DNA of 64,000 nt, from NCBI RefSeq assembly GCF_035046485.1, contig NC_085137.1:382106706-382170705 (forward strand). Direction: 5' to 3'. Shown in pieces: positions 1 to 10,873 of the stretch. Below the pieces are notes generated by a model, which had not been told where the DNA came from, ran no database searches, and saw only the letters and a list, made by a program, of their open reading frames with translations. The DNA is from Aedes albopictus. Lineage: Eukaryota > Arthropoda > Insecta > Diptera > Culicidae. The position numbers and the translations under genes are program-made. Every line of letters starts with the position of its first letter. The stretch's first letter is position 1.

Positions 1-880
1 AAAGATTAAAAAAAAGCATTGAGCACGAATTCCACAAAATACAGACAACATTTGTGGAGGTAATCTGAAGGGATATCTGACGTATTTTCTGGAGGTTTCC
101 TGAAAAGAATTCCTGGAAATACTTTCAGAAAATTTCTTAGAAGAGCTCTTTGAGAGAATCCTAAACGATATTCCATAAGAATCACCAGAATAATTAGTTA
201 AACAATTCCCAAATATAGGTCAGAACAACTCCTAGAAAAAAAATCTACAACAATGTCTCGAGAATTTGTCAAAGAAATGTATGTAGCCAAGGAATGATTC
301 TTGTGGAAATCTCTAAAGGTATCCCTGGAGAAATATAGTAAGAGATTATTGTTTGAACCTCTAGAGGATTTTAAATAAACATTTGTGTAAGTATTTTTGA
401 AAATAATTCAGAATTTTTTGAAGAATCCATTAAAAAACTCCTGCAATAACAGCTGAATGAATCTGCGCAACTCCAAGCTAGAAAAAATCCTAAAAGAATG
501 CCAATAGGTATTTTCTCAGAAAGTTCTGAACTGTGAAGGAATACATGTACGAATATCTAAAGCAAGTTCTGAAGGAATTCCTGAGTTCCTGGAAAAATGC
601 GTGGACCTGTTCCTAGAAGTATTTTCTTGAGTAATTTCACGACAAACTCCTAAAAAAATCCCAAGGAAAATTTGTGGTCGAATCCCTGAAGGAATTGCTG
701 GAGAAATTTCTAAGGAAATGTATGGACAGCAAAATTTTCAAAATGGGTACCTTAAGGAATTGTGGAAGATTTTTTGCTGAAATCACTCCAGCAACTCCAG
801 CTAGAATCTTTTGGTCAGCACCCGTGGATGAATTTCTGGTGCTTTTAGTGGAGGTAATTATGGTGAAAATTGAGTTTCAT
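1..880. repeat. Degenerate AATTCC-rich dispersed repeat
   Basis: The stretch is built from loose variants of words such as GGAATTCCTGGA, GAAATTTCT and GAGAATCC, spaced roughly 11-12 or 23-24 bases apart and too diverged to align as a clean tandem array. The same texture recurs at 5900-6330, 18100-18354, 18785-19730, 20270-20700, 51830-54700, 56900-57560, 58400-59785 and 62820-63630. Short ORFs through it (for example 674-883) are composition artefacts with no recognisable domain. Confidence 0.6.
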
Positions 881-913
881 TAGACTTTTTTTTAAGGCAT
901 GAAATGCTTACAA

Positions 914-3358
914 TTGACCAACTGGTCGGCGTTAAGTCAGAGAGGACTATGTGTCTTTTACTTAATTTCTAGAAAAAACGACTTTAAAGTTTTCAGCTCT
1001 ATAAGATTTGAGTTTTTCAACAAATGTTCGCGATTTTTTGCCATAAATGTTAATAACTATTCATCACAGCATCGCTCTGTTTTGTATGCGAAAAAAAAAG
1101 TAAAATAAAGCTTGAAACCGAGAAATGGCTAAATAATTGATTGTGCTTAGTCCACTCTGACTGAACGGTTTTTGGAAAATCTTCAACCAAGTACAGTTCA
1201 CACTCAAGTTTTTACATACACTCCCGTTCAAAAGTTTGGGGTCACCCCCTCAAAAACATGTCATTTTTAAGGCCCATATCTCCGCCAATTTGCGTCCGAT
1301 TTCAAAACCCTAGGTTTAATTCAAAAGATAATAAGTCAAAGAAACTTTAAACATGATTTAAAAGAAACTTTTTCAAAAAATTTTGTATGTAAACTTAACC
1401 CAAAGTTGCCAAATTTTCTAAAAAATGAATATAAACTTACGGCAGTGTCGCTGGAAGTTGGGTCGACCAAATTTTAATATGAGAGCGGTAACATGACCCA
1501 TTTTCTATTAGCTTTCAACTGCTTTTTACAGAACTTAGCTAAAAAATCTAGAAAAAAAGTTATTAAGTAAATTAATCCTTGATGTCATCGACCAAAAGTT
1601 TGGGGTCACCCCTCAATATGATGTATCGGCCAAAAGTTTGGGGTCACTTTCGTAAAACATGGAAAAGTGATTTGGTGATATCTTCGTCATCTATAGTTCA
1701 ATTTTAATTATTTTTGGCTCATTTCAAAGATAATTAACTAAATATACGTTTGATGTCTTCAACTTAACGTATTTTACGATTTTTGTATATCAAAATGTTA
1801 TGTAAAGTTAGCACATTTTACCACGCTTCAAAAAATGAGGCAACTTTACGTTAAGTTTTAGTATGTAAATTTCAACAAATATGTATGGATCAATGTCTAT
1901 GCAGTAAGTATCATTCATTTTGTTTCAAATAAGCCAAGAAGAATTAAAATTGAATGAAAGATGACAAAGATATCAACAAATCACTTTTCCATGTTTTACG
2001 ATAGTGACCCCAAACTTTTGGCCGATACAGCATTTTGAGGGGTGACCCCAAACTTTTGGTCGATGACATCAAGGATTAATTTACTTAATAACTTTTTTGA
2101 TAGATTTTTTAGCTAAGTTCTGTAAAAAGCAGTTGAAAGCTAATAGAAAATGGGTCATGTTACCGCTCTCATATTAAAATTTGGTCGATCCAACTTCCAG
2201 CGACACTGCCGTAAGTTTATATTCATTTTTTAGAAAATTTGGCAACTTTGGGTTAAGTTTACATACAAAATTTTTTGAAAAAGTTTTTTTTAAATCATGT
2301 TCAAAGTTTCTTTGACTTATTATCTTTTGAATGAAACCTAGGGTTTTGAAATCGGACGCAGATTGGCGGAGATATGGGCCTAAAAAAATGACATGTTTTT
2401 GAGGGGGTGACCCCAAGCTTTTGAACGGGAGTGTATTTGATGAAAAAATAATGCACAAGTAGGACAACAGTTAAAAGGAGTAGTATATAATGTGAGCAGG
2501 AAGTTTGAAATTTTATATTTCTGTCATTCCACTGATGATACCATTTTCCATATTTATGTTCAGTCAGAGTGAACCAAGTTCAACATTTCAATATCACATG
2601 AAGGGTAGTCAAATAATTAGCCATTTAAGAATTCTTAACTTGAACATTTAATAGCTAATAACTTTTGAATGTATTTTCATAGTTCGGTACGTTTTTGAAA
2701 TATTGTAGTCACAGTGTTCATAATAATTTATTCAGAGGACTGGCATTTTTCAAAAATTCGTTCAGACAGAGTGAACCAAGTACACAATTCTTAAATAATC
2801 GGTAAAATCAATTTCTTCATGAAACGGGAAACGGTACATTTCAATATGATGCCCAACAGCTACTTAACAAACATATTTTGATTTGGAAAGGATTACGAAG
2901 AATAAGGTAATACAACCATTTTTCTTAGAGACACATGGTCCACTCTGTCTGCACGTGAAATGCCACAATATGCTACAACACGATGATCTGTAAAATACGG
3001 TATTGACCATAATAAAATGGAATTTCACGTGCTTTCTTGATCAATAATCATCAGAAAAAGCGTTAGGTTTGCAAACGTATCACATTTTGATGATAAACTA
3101 TTTTATTTATTGGATTTTACCCAATACATATTTTTTCAACTCTCTTGACATCAAGCATATGGTCCACTCTGACTGCACACTATTATCGATTTTTGCAGTT
3201 CAATCAAAAGAAAATTGTGCTATAACTCTCATTAATTATAACATAAAGAAAATTGGGTGAATGTTTCATGTAGCTTAAGTAATTCTTAATCAAATGCCCT
3301 AAAAATCTTATTTTCGCCTATTTTGTTACTTGGTCCCCTCTGACTTAACGCCGACCAA
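914..3358. mobile_element. Large foldback element with repeated CTCTGACT motifs (contains a nested MITE)
   Basis: The left edge near 914 reads GACCAACTGGTCGGCGTTAA and the right edge near 3358 reads as its approximate reverse complement, giving inverted termini about 2.4 kb apart. A motif of the form GTCAGAGNGGACCAAGT recurs in both orientations at about 929-951, 1148-1166, 2561-2580, 2761-2780, 2936-2954, 3158-3180 and 3329-3350. Clustered subterminal motifs suggest transposase-binding sites of a non-autonomous DNA transposon; that role is inferred. No transposase ORF is present. A separate palindromic element sits inside at 1219-2433. Exact termini are uncertain. Confidence 0.55.
1219..2433. 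mobile_element. 1.2-kb palindromic MITE with TA target duplication
   Basis: The element begins CACTCCCGTTCAAAAGTTTG and ends with the near-perfect inverted counterpart (AGCTTTTGAACGGGAGTG), flanked on both sides by TA (1217-1218 and 2434-2435). The two arms are inverted copies of each other almost to the centre near 1827, including the inner CGGCCAAAAGTTTGGGGTCA block (about 1627 and 2020). TA duplication with this kind of terminus fits the Tc1/mariner superfamily. There is no transposase ORF, so it is non-autonomous. A right-half fragment of the same family lies at 7336-7657. Confidence 0.85.
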
Positions 3359-3385
3359 CTGAGAGATGAAATTTGTGAAAAAATC

Positions 3386-3458
3386 GCGTTCTGGTAGGAT
3401 TTGAACCCACGACTCCGTATTCGCTAGACCGGCGATTTAACCAACTAAGCCACGTTGT
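3386..3458 (-). repeat. tRNA-like sequence (left member of inverted pair)
   Basis: On the minus strand this reads as a tRNA-like body with an A-box-like GTGGCTTAGTTGGTTAAA, an anticodon-arm-like segment around GGTCTAGCGAA, and a B box GGTTCAAATCC followed by CCAGAACG. The 5' strand of the acceptor stem does not pair with the 3' strand, so it is probably a tRNA-derived repeat or pseudogene and not a working tRNA. Confidence 0.55.
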
Positions 3459-3503
3459 GGCTTCGGAGTCAGTTTGGCTTTCTATTCCGTAGAATTGTTA
3501 CTT

Positions 3504-3574
3504 GTTCTGTGGCTTAGCTGGTTGAAGCGCTGGTCTAGCGAATCCGGAGTCGTGGGTTCTAATCCCACCAGAAC
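3504..3574 (+). repeat. tRNA-like sequence (right member of inverted pair)
   Basis: This is an inverted copy of 3386-3458. Here GTTCTG at the start can pair with CAGAAC at the end, the A box GTGGCTTAGCTGG is good, and the T arm is GTGGG-TTCTAAT-CCCAC, where the loop has T in place of the usual purine. The base after the U33-like position gives CTA as the likely anticodon, an amber-suppressor type, which argues for a tRNA-derived repeat. A degenerate tRNA cannot be excluded without a covariance-model score. Confidence 0.5.
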
Positions 3575-3761
3575 GCGTTTTTTTTAAACAAATATCAGCT
3601 CTCAATTTGTCAATTAGCAATTACAAGTTTTTCCAGTTAGAAAAAGTCATCAAAATTAATGCAGAAGGCGCATTATTAAAGTCATTTTCAGCAGTACAGG
3701 GGGCGCTTAAATTTGAAACCCTCGAGTAACCAGTTCTTATTTTACCATGACAGCACTGTAA

Positions 3762-4041
3762 CCCAGTCCCCTATAGCCACAGCTGTAAAGAGGTGGATAT
3801 TCAGAATAATCATGCTGAGGGTAACAGGCCCAATTCCCGGTCGGTCCAGGAGCTTTTTGTGAGGGAAATTTGCTGGATTTCCTAGGGCATAGAACATAGA
3901 GTATCTTCATGCCTGCCACAAGATATACACATGCAAATTGTTCATTGATAGAGGAATCTCTCAGTAAATAACTGTGGAATTGCTGAGACGCAGTCCTTGT
4001 CCCAGTTGCGACGTAACACCAGAGAGAAAAGAAAAAGAACC
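3762..4041 (+). mobile_element. tRNA-derived SINE, mosquito type
   Basis: The head contains an A-box-like TATAGCCACAGCTGTAAAG and a decayed B-box region ending CAATTCCCGGTCGG. The body includes CATGCCTGCCACAAGATATA, AATAACTGTGGAATTGCT and GTCCCAGTTGCGACGTAACA, and ends in a GAGAAAAGAAAAAGAA tail. This head-body-tail order matches tRNA-related SINEs I know from Aedes (Feilai-like), recalled from memory and not searched. The minus-strand 109-codon ORF across it (3737-4066) is a shadow. Confidence 0.75.
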
Positions 4042-5890
4042 AAGTCAAGCTTCGCCCCCACACCAAAGGATATCAACAATCCTGTGTCACACCGAGTAAT
4101 TTCCCAAACTTAATTACACCGGCTGGATGGGTCTCTTTTTCGTCCATAATGGTCATTATACTACTGGTCAACCACATAGACCATCGTCGTCGCATCATCA
4201 GTACCTGCAGATCAATATCACTGACGTCAACGCCGCCGACCGCTGGCTACAATAGTTTCGGCAGCATCGAACAACCATGAGACCAGCACACCATCATCAT
4301 CGTATCAGACTCTGAGAGCCAATGCCGGGCCGGGACCCCGCATTTGTCTCGTCGGCTAGTTTTCGTTATCTTCTCTGCTAACTAGGTACTGGTTGGTTGG
4401 TATATACTGATGCTACCAGGCAGACAACGGGAGCCACATTTTTCATCTTCCTTCATAATCTATGGTTGTCTCGGGCAAACATAGTCACAGTGATTACTGG
4501 CTTCAGCAGACAAGAATAGACACAGGGCTTTTGATTGGGGTGGTTGTTGCAATGTTATACGCGCGGTGATTCAATATGTGCTTACAAAAGAAAAATTTCA
4601 TTTCATTTTTCGTTTCTCGAACTTATTCGAACAGGATTTAACTCATTTTCAGTTTGATGTGTAACAACTGTGAGAAAAAAATATTTAAAAATTAAATTAC
4701 ACTGAAAAATTTCAGAGTTTTACAGACAAAATAGTGAGCTTTTGAATACAATGGTTCGCATGGACTATTTTTGTCTCAATCTTGCAGTTTCCTCTTGTTC
4801 AGGACTCGAAAAATCAGTTTGGCGAACAAACCGCACCCTATTTACCACCCACAGAAGGAAAAGTACTATCCTTGTGCCCTCAGCTGCGCTCTATCCCAGT
4901 AATAATCTAAAGACGTAGGAAAACAGCCATAAGAAAACCTCTGCCCTACTTGTCCACCCGAGAAAGAAATTGATCGCCTCTGGCACAGGATCAAATCGGA
5001 ATCCAACGAGAAGCGAAGCGATGCGAACCAACACAGACCACAAGTCCAAGAGAAGAGACGCAGTCGTAATCTCTTTCTTCGAATCCAACAATAATGCTAT
5101 TTCTCTACTCTACTCTACTGGGTTGCTACCGGACAAGGAAGCGCAAATCTTTTGTTCCCCATCATAGACGATATCCCTTTTGTGGAGCCATCGGAGCACC
5201 GCATCGCATCCTTTCCCGAAGGGGATAAAAATGGATGCGGAAGAGCAAATCGCGATGGAAATGTTGATGGCAATGTCGATATAGATGATGATGGCGGGCA
5301 GCCGTCCGGCGATGTGTTGAGTTCACTACCGACCAACACGTCAACTACGCTGTCGAGTCGACAGCACAAACGACGCGACGCGACGGACGACGGCGACGAT
5401 GAACCAGCCATTCTGTTTGTGAAATGGTGCATTGTGTAATTTCGGGGAAGTGGACAGACAGACAGGATCGAATAGGATAACTTCCGAACAAGGAATTCAA
5501 ACATGCTGACCACGCGCGAGCGGGCGCACACTCGGGTTCAAGTCAATAAATATCGAGGGTTCAAACTTTTATTGCGATGATAGTGTTCCTTCGGGGTTGC
5601 TGTAATATTTGAGATTGAGTTTGCTTTGTCAGAAAATTGATCCTTAAGTTTCACTAGAATTGTCTTTTCGTCTGAAAGATTGCTTGTGAGGGAAGTTGTT
5701 GATAACCAAACACATTTGGTAACCAATTCAGTGGACTTGTCATTGTTTCCTTAACTGGCATATTCCAGATTTGCTGTTATATCTGACATATACTTGAATG
5801 TATTAAAATATACAGAGATAGACACTCGTTAAGCCGAGGTAAAAAAAAAAATAAAATAAAATAGTGTCAGTTAAACCATACATTAGTTTA
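4042..5890. other. Unique-looking sequence, no gene identified
   Basis: Mixed-composition DNA with a relatively GC-rich island at about 4100-4480 and 4820-5560 and many CATCATC/GATGATG-type trinucleotides. The longest frames (5152-5439 on +, 5115-5531 on -) overlap each other, lack recognisable domains, and have no splice or promoter context I can see. It may be single-copy intronic or intergenic DNA. Confidence 0.4.
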
Positions 5891-6340
5891 TATGGCATTC
5901 CTCCATGAGTATCTTCTGAGATTTCTCCAGGTATTCTTTCGTGGATTCCCACAGAAGTTTCCTCTGGGATACTTTTTGGGAAATCTCGAAGAGTTTTTTG
6001 TATACAAATACTTAGAACTTCTCCAGAACAACTTTTAGGTTTCTCTAAGAAGTTGCTTCTCGAATTTCTCTCTAGGTCATCTCGTACCATTCCACTTCGT
6101 TACCACTTAACATTCGATGAGAATTTTCCGAACAAAGAGTTTCTAACCCCTTGGATTTCATCAGGAATTCCATTTCGGACCAATCCTTGGATTCATTCTG
6201 AGTTGTCTTCATGAAAATCTTTCAGAAGTTCTTTGTGGGTAATCTTCAGAATTTATAGGACGCCTTCAGAAGTCTCCTGATAAATCCCCAGATCGAGTTC
6301 CTGGATCCCAGACTGAACTCTTGCTTCTTTTAAGAGCTAA
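5890..6340. repeat. Degenerate AATTCC-rich repeat
   Basis: Recurring words such as GAGATTTCTCCAGG, GGATTCCCACAGAAG and AGAAGTTTCCTC with loose 11-12 or 23-24 base spacing, as in the first 880 bases of the window. Confidence 0.5.
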
Positions 6341-6639
6341 CTCCTAACTAACAACTATACTTCTAAATTACCTAGCCTAGTCTAGTCTTGTCTATACATA
6401 CACAGCCATTAATTGAAAGAATCCTGAAAAATGATTGAATTTACTAATTCTTTCTTTTTTCTTGACATTATAAATGCGTGCAGCACATCAGAGATGTATT
6501 ACAATCATTACAGCAGTACAGCAATGTTGTTATTATTGTATTACTGTATTACTGAAATTGGAGAACGGAGACATCGCGTATGAACCGTTCCTTATACGTG
6601 ACATACATTTGAAGAGTTAACGATGGGATGCTAAGAAAG

Positions 6640-6875
6640 TTAATGTCACTCCATGATCCATAGTTTCCCAGAGATGGGGCACTGGTATTCACCCCGTGTG
6701 CCCGGGCCCTAGTGCCTAGGCCTAATCGCCTTTACTCGCTCTCTGAAACGAGTAAAGAATGCCCTATCATCCCATTAATACAGGAATACGTACATATTAA
6801 TTCAACACAATTAAATTGGCGGATTGGCGATGCATAGCCTTAACCACTAGGCTAACTGGAGACCCCTGATGATAA
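6640..6875 (-). mobile_element. tRNA-derived SINE-like fragment
   Basis: On the minus strand 6875 to 6825 reads GGGGTCTCCAGTTAGCCTAG then TGGTTAAGGCTATG, a good tRNA-like head with A box, followed by CATCGCCAATCCGCC. The expected B box is missing, so the copy is rearranged or decayed. The following DNA contains a short stem formed by CTTTACTCG and CGAGTAAAG (6730-6757). Family assignment is from memory of mosquito SINE heads. Confidence 0.4.
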
Positions 6876-6939
6876 AATTCATTGTTTTCCGGTACAAATT
6901 CAGTTATTATTTTTGTTCTTTCAGTTCCTATTCACAAAA

Positions 6940-7335
6940 AAATAACTAATAACAAATTTTGCCATTCATCAATTCATTTTTAATGGCAAAATTTGATCTT
7001 CTTTTGTTATTTTCTTCTGCCCGGGAATACTCAAAGAAATTGACGAAGGAGTTCCAAAGAAATTGCAAACAAAGTTTGTAAACAGCATTTCGAAAAATTC
7101 TCAAGGAAATCGACGAACAAATTTTAGTTGCATTCCTGGGGAAATTCACCATGGAATTGCCAAGAGAATTATTCAAAATAGGCCTAAAAATTCTCCAAAA
7201 GAATCATCAAGGGCATTCCCATGGGAATAACCGAAACAATGCATAAATAAATTGAAGAAAAAAATGCCATATTCCATGAAATGAAAAAAATTTCCCAAAT
7301 GAAATTCATAACAATCCATAATGTTCAAAAAAACT
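6940..7335. repeat. Degenerate AATTCC-rich repeat
   Basis: Words such as AAAGAAATTGACGAAGGA, GTTCCAAAGAAATTGC and GGAATTGCCAAGAGAATT repeat with loose spacing. No gene is visible. Confidence 0.4.
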
Positions 7336-7657
7336 GCAAAATAAACTTTTGGCTGATACATCATATTGAAGGGTGACCCCAAACTTTTGGTCGATGACAT
7401 CAAGAGTTAATTCACTTAATAACTTTTTTCTTGAACTTTTTACCCAAGTTCGGCAAAAAGCAGTTGGAAGCTAGTTTACGTTACCGAACTCATCATAAAA
7501 TTTGGTCGACCAAATTTCCAGCGACACATAAATCATTTTCAAAGTTACTTTGACTTATTATCTTTTGAATGAGACCTACGGTTTTGAAATCGGGAACAAA
7601 TTGGCGGAGATATGTTTTGTTACTGAGAGAGTGACCCCAAACTTTCAATCGGGAGAG
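7336..7657 (-). mobile_element. Truncated copy of the 1219-2433 MITE family
   Basis: This segment follows the right arm of 1219-2433 from the internal AAACTTTTGGCTGATACA through GGGTGACCCCAAACTTTTGG to the terminal ACTTTCAATCGGGAGAG, next to TA. The left arm is absent, so only about half of the palindrome remains, with scattered substitutions. Confidence 0.75.
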
Positions 7658-7681
7658 TATATGTCTGCCCATTCTGCTTTA

Positions 7682-7767
7682 AACCTTGTCGTGCGTTAGG
7701 GTCATTATGACCCCTGAACGTGCGCTACGTCTGCGGGGTGAGCGTCAGCCAATGCACGGAGAAGGTT
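7682..7767. mobile_element. Short inverted-repeat element
   Basis: AACCTTGTCGTGCGTTA at the left faces CAATGCACGGAGAAGGTT at the right, giving imperfect inverted ends about 86 bp apart. Inside is the perfect palindrome GGGTCATTATGACCC. It is probably a very small MITE; no clear target duplication was seen. Confidence 0.45.
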
Positions 7768-8920
7768 CAAATATTTATCTGAAGTTCGTTTCCTTCCGGA
7801 ATAAATACTAATTTACCGTCATTAGTATGACTTACAATATGAGCCCAGTTAAAAAATATACCAAACTCTCAAACCCAAACATTTTTCGTATTTTGCCAAA
7901 ATTCAAAAATCAATTTAAATTATTTTTGTTTTGTTCTTCTATGATGTTTCAACTGAGTTTCAAGGCTTCTTTGAACCAACAAATGCATCTGGAATGCTTA
8001 ACACCAAAAGCAACGACTTTCATCACTATTCAAATCTTTTCTTCACACAAGAAAACTCCATTCAAAACGTGAAAAAATCGCATTTCCTTTGATTGGCACC
8101 GCCGGAGTAACACTGCACAGCGGAAAACAAGTCTCTGCTTCACATCTTCTCCCGTTCGGGGTGATTGATCGAACCAGTTTCCAACAAACTTTTAATAAAT
8201 CATCCCCGCTTCCCGGCAACCATTCGTTCGGCACCTCCACCCAGTGCCTCCTTTTCTTTGAGTTCGATCGGGTGGGTGGCATCCCTTTGGTCGCACCAGT
8301 ATATAGGTACCGCTCTCAAGGACGGTGACGATATTTGTTATTCCGGACAGTTACATGCGTCTTCTGCCTTTCACCTCTGGACCCGACATCCCCAAGACTC
8401 GAACACACGTCACCCCTTCATGTCCTGTAGTATCACCACCTATCGTTGCTGCTTCGTTTTCAATATTAACTTCTCTCTGACGGCTTCGCTTTCAAGTAAT
8501 CCCTTTTGGGATCCTCCCAAAGCTGGAGCACGGAAATTTTCTTTGAATGGATGTCGCCACCCACTCCTGGGTACAACAACCATACTTCGCCGTTTGGTCC
8601 GTTTTCCCTCGCACATGCAACGAAGCGAACGAACGAACGAACGAATGGGTGGAGCAGAAGAAGCAGCTATCAACAATGAATGAAAATCCTTCGCTTCTTC
8701 AAGTTATGCCATAATAAATAGGCATGCATACACAAATATCTTGGGCCGACCAACTGAGTTTCTGTATGCACAATGGTAAACGTACACAAATACAGACGAA
8801 AGCAGTATGGTGTTTTCCACAATATAATGACCACTTCGATATCCTGCCTTAACTTTAAACATTGATTAATGGCTGAATCTACCAAAATGAATGAAGCGAG
8901 TTGAAAGATTCTCCTCAAGG
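7768..8920. other. Unique-looking sequence, no gene identified
   Basis: GC-richer than its surroundings at 8090-8650, with an ACGAACGAACGAACGAA microsatellite near 8630-8645. Overlapping frames on both strands (8165-8683 on +, 8043-8282 and 8440-8676 on -) show no domain, and I treat them as chance. Confidence 0.4.
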
Positions 8921-10127
8921 ATATAAAGACTGTATTCGATGAAATTTGGACATAGAAAATTATATATAACTTTTGTTAGCGTTTACAAAAATGGCTAAAT
9001 TTTTATCGCGAACAGTATATTACGCTTAGCTAATACCATAAAATTTTTATCAAAATCGGTTGAGTATTGGCGGAGATATCGTTGAAACAATGAACTTGCC
9101 ATTTGAGAATCTTTGGCAAACGAACATTTTGGAAAATTTCACTTTTTTCCGTTTCAACTCTGGAGCCAAAAATACTGAACCGATTTCAATGAAAATTTTT
9201 ATGTACGTGAAGTATGTATGAAGAAGTATTTTGTCAAAATTTCATTCAATTTGATCCAACCATTAGAAAGTTAAAGCCATATATGTCGCACTATGTCACA
9301 ATAAGCAGATGTGGTTTTTGGAATAGTGAAATTCAAACTGCTCTGACTTTGAAAGTATTCAACGAAAATGGCGTAAATTTTCACGGAAAACAGTCAAACA
9401 CAACAATTTTACACTTTCAAAGTTTCATTTTTTTTTCCTCATCTGTAGAGCCTTTTAACCACTGCGTCCATTATTTAGGAATATTGTGGTATGACCCATA
9501 TTTAATTTGGTGCTAATCAAATATCCTGTCACAATTGAGCTGTGATGGACAATGGTTGATGTAACACCTGATCCCAACTAGGCACAACTCGTTTTATGAA
9601 GTTTATTACCCTGTTGGGATTACTTCGCCAAATTACCAAGGGCTCTAGAAACCCTTTTTCAAAATTTCATAAAAATCGGGACAGTGCTACCAGTTCAACA
9701 GTCAAAATAGCGCACGCGGAATTAAAAATTATTAAAAAGTCCCTAAAACTTATCTTGAAGCGATTTGAGCTTTGGATATTTACTAGAAAAAGTACTGAAA
9801 CGATTTCGATCAAATTTTTACCACTTAATTGATACTATGTTGAGAATATCGAGTGAAATTTTCAAGCGTTTTGACGAGGTAACAAAAAAGTTATATTCTT
9901 TTTTATTCTTGGTCACTTAACCTAATTTACAGCTCTATTGTCCACTGGGGCACTTCGTGAGCAATTTCAATTGACAGCTGCACTTACATTTTGAACAGTG
10001 CCTAGATTCTATTCTACTTTATCGAACTGGTTGCCTTTCTGCTGCTTTCACTTTTTCTACTTTATACTTACACACTTAATTTGAAATGCCGGGATCTCAG
10101 CGTTTTCTCAAACTTTTGCCGAGATCC

Positions 10128-10285
10128 GCACAGCCGAGCGCTCGGCAAACAACAACATAACCGAGATCTCAGTAACTTTGACAGTTCATTACTGAGGTTC
10201 GGCAACTATTTTGCTGAGAATCAGCTAACAGATGCAGTTTTAACTGAGATATCAGTTTTTGAGTTTGCTGAGTAGTCGGCTGTGC
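10128..10285. mobile_element. Small nested inverted-repeat element
   Basis: The left end CACAGCCGAGCGCTCGGCAA is mirrored by a right end containing TTTGCTGAGTAGTCGGCTGT. The interior repeats GAGATCTCAGTAA, ACTGAG and GAGATATCAGTT words in both orientations. It resembles a MITE, but no target duplication could be assigned. Confidence 0.4.
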
Positions 10286-10399
10286 GCGGAAAGCCGAGCC
10301 CGCGAATATTGTTTATTGATGGATGGCCTTTGTTCCTTTCCAGTCCGATTGGAGGTCCATTATGAGTAGCAGTTCGCCGATGTCCAGGTATCCGGGTCC

Positions 10400-10556
10400 G
10401 TTTGAGCCATGGGGCTCAGAAGAGGGTCAGGTGTCAGTTACCCTCGGGGGAAAAGCAACTGACGAAAAATTGCAAGTGCCGGGGCTGGGAATCAAACCCA
10501 TGACCATCCGCATATGAAGCGAACGTGTGACCAACTACGCCACGGGCCCCGGCCAA
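10400..10556 (-). mobile_element. tRNA-derived SINE (tRNA-Met-like head)
   Basis: On the minus strand from about 10556 the sequence reads GGGGCCCGTGGCGTAGTTGG (A box), an anticodon arm TTCGC-TTCATAT-GCGGA with a CAT (Met-like) anticodon, then GGTCATGGGTTTGATTCCCA (B box) and GCCCC, which pairs with the 5' end. The continuation past the tRNA-like part (GGCACTTGCAATTTTTCGTC) marks it as a SINE, not a tRNA gene. Confidence 0.6.
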
Positions 10557-10873
10557 AAAAGTTATAGCCAGAGCAATTTTTTGAAAAGGGTGCCCAAATT
10601 TTCTAAAATCTCATTTTATGATATCGACAATACCTGCGCCAATACTAAACCAATTTTAATGAAAATTTTATGGTATTAGCTACACATAATCAAAATTAGC
10701 TATTTTTGCGAACGCAATCAAAAGTTATGGAATATGTTCTGTGTCCAAATTTCATCGAATACAGGCTTTATTTTCTCAAAAAATTAGAAATTTCGCTAAA
10801 AATTGGTAAAATTATTCTGATTTTTTTGTTTTTGAAGATGTTCTGAATAACACTATTTAAATAAGTGTGCAAT

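Larger units (their letters stand above)
8924..10770. mobile_element. Large foldback element with nested insertions
   Basis: The left arm, from about 8924 (AAAGACTGTATTCGATGAAA) through TTGAGTATTGGCGGAGATAT, is matched in reverse complement by the right arm ending near 10770 (TTTCATCGAATACAGGCTTT). The arms span about 180-220 bp each. Between them are AT-rich spacer DNA, a small inverted-repeat element (about 10128-10285) and a SINE (10400-10556). The ORFs at 9214-9516 and 9596-9832 have no recognisable domain. Confidence 0.65.

Noticed and set aside
3504..3574. Functional tRNA gene
   Set aside because: Amber-type anticodon, pyrimidine in the T loop where a purine is expected, and an inverted decayed partner next to it point to a tRNA-derived repeat.
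5115..5531. Overlapping ORFs at 5152-5439 (+) and 5115-5531 (-) as a small gene
   Set aside because: Both strands are open because of trinucleotide-rich GC composition; no domain, start context or splice structure supports either.
8040..8690. ORFs 8165-8683 (+), 8089-8328 (+), 8043-8282 and 8440-8676 (-)
   Set aside because: Mutually overlapping on both strands with no domains; probably chance openness in GC-richer DNA.
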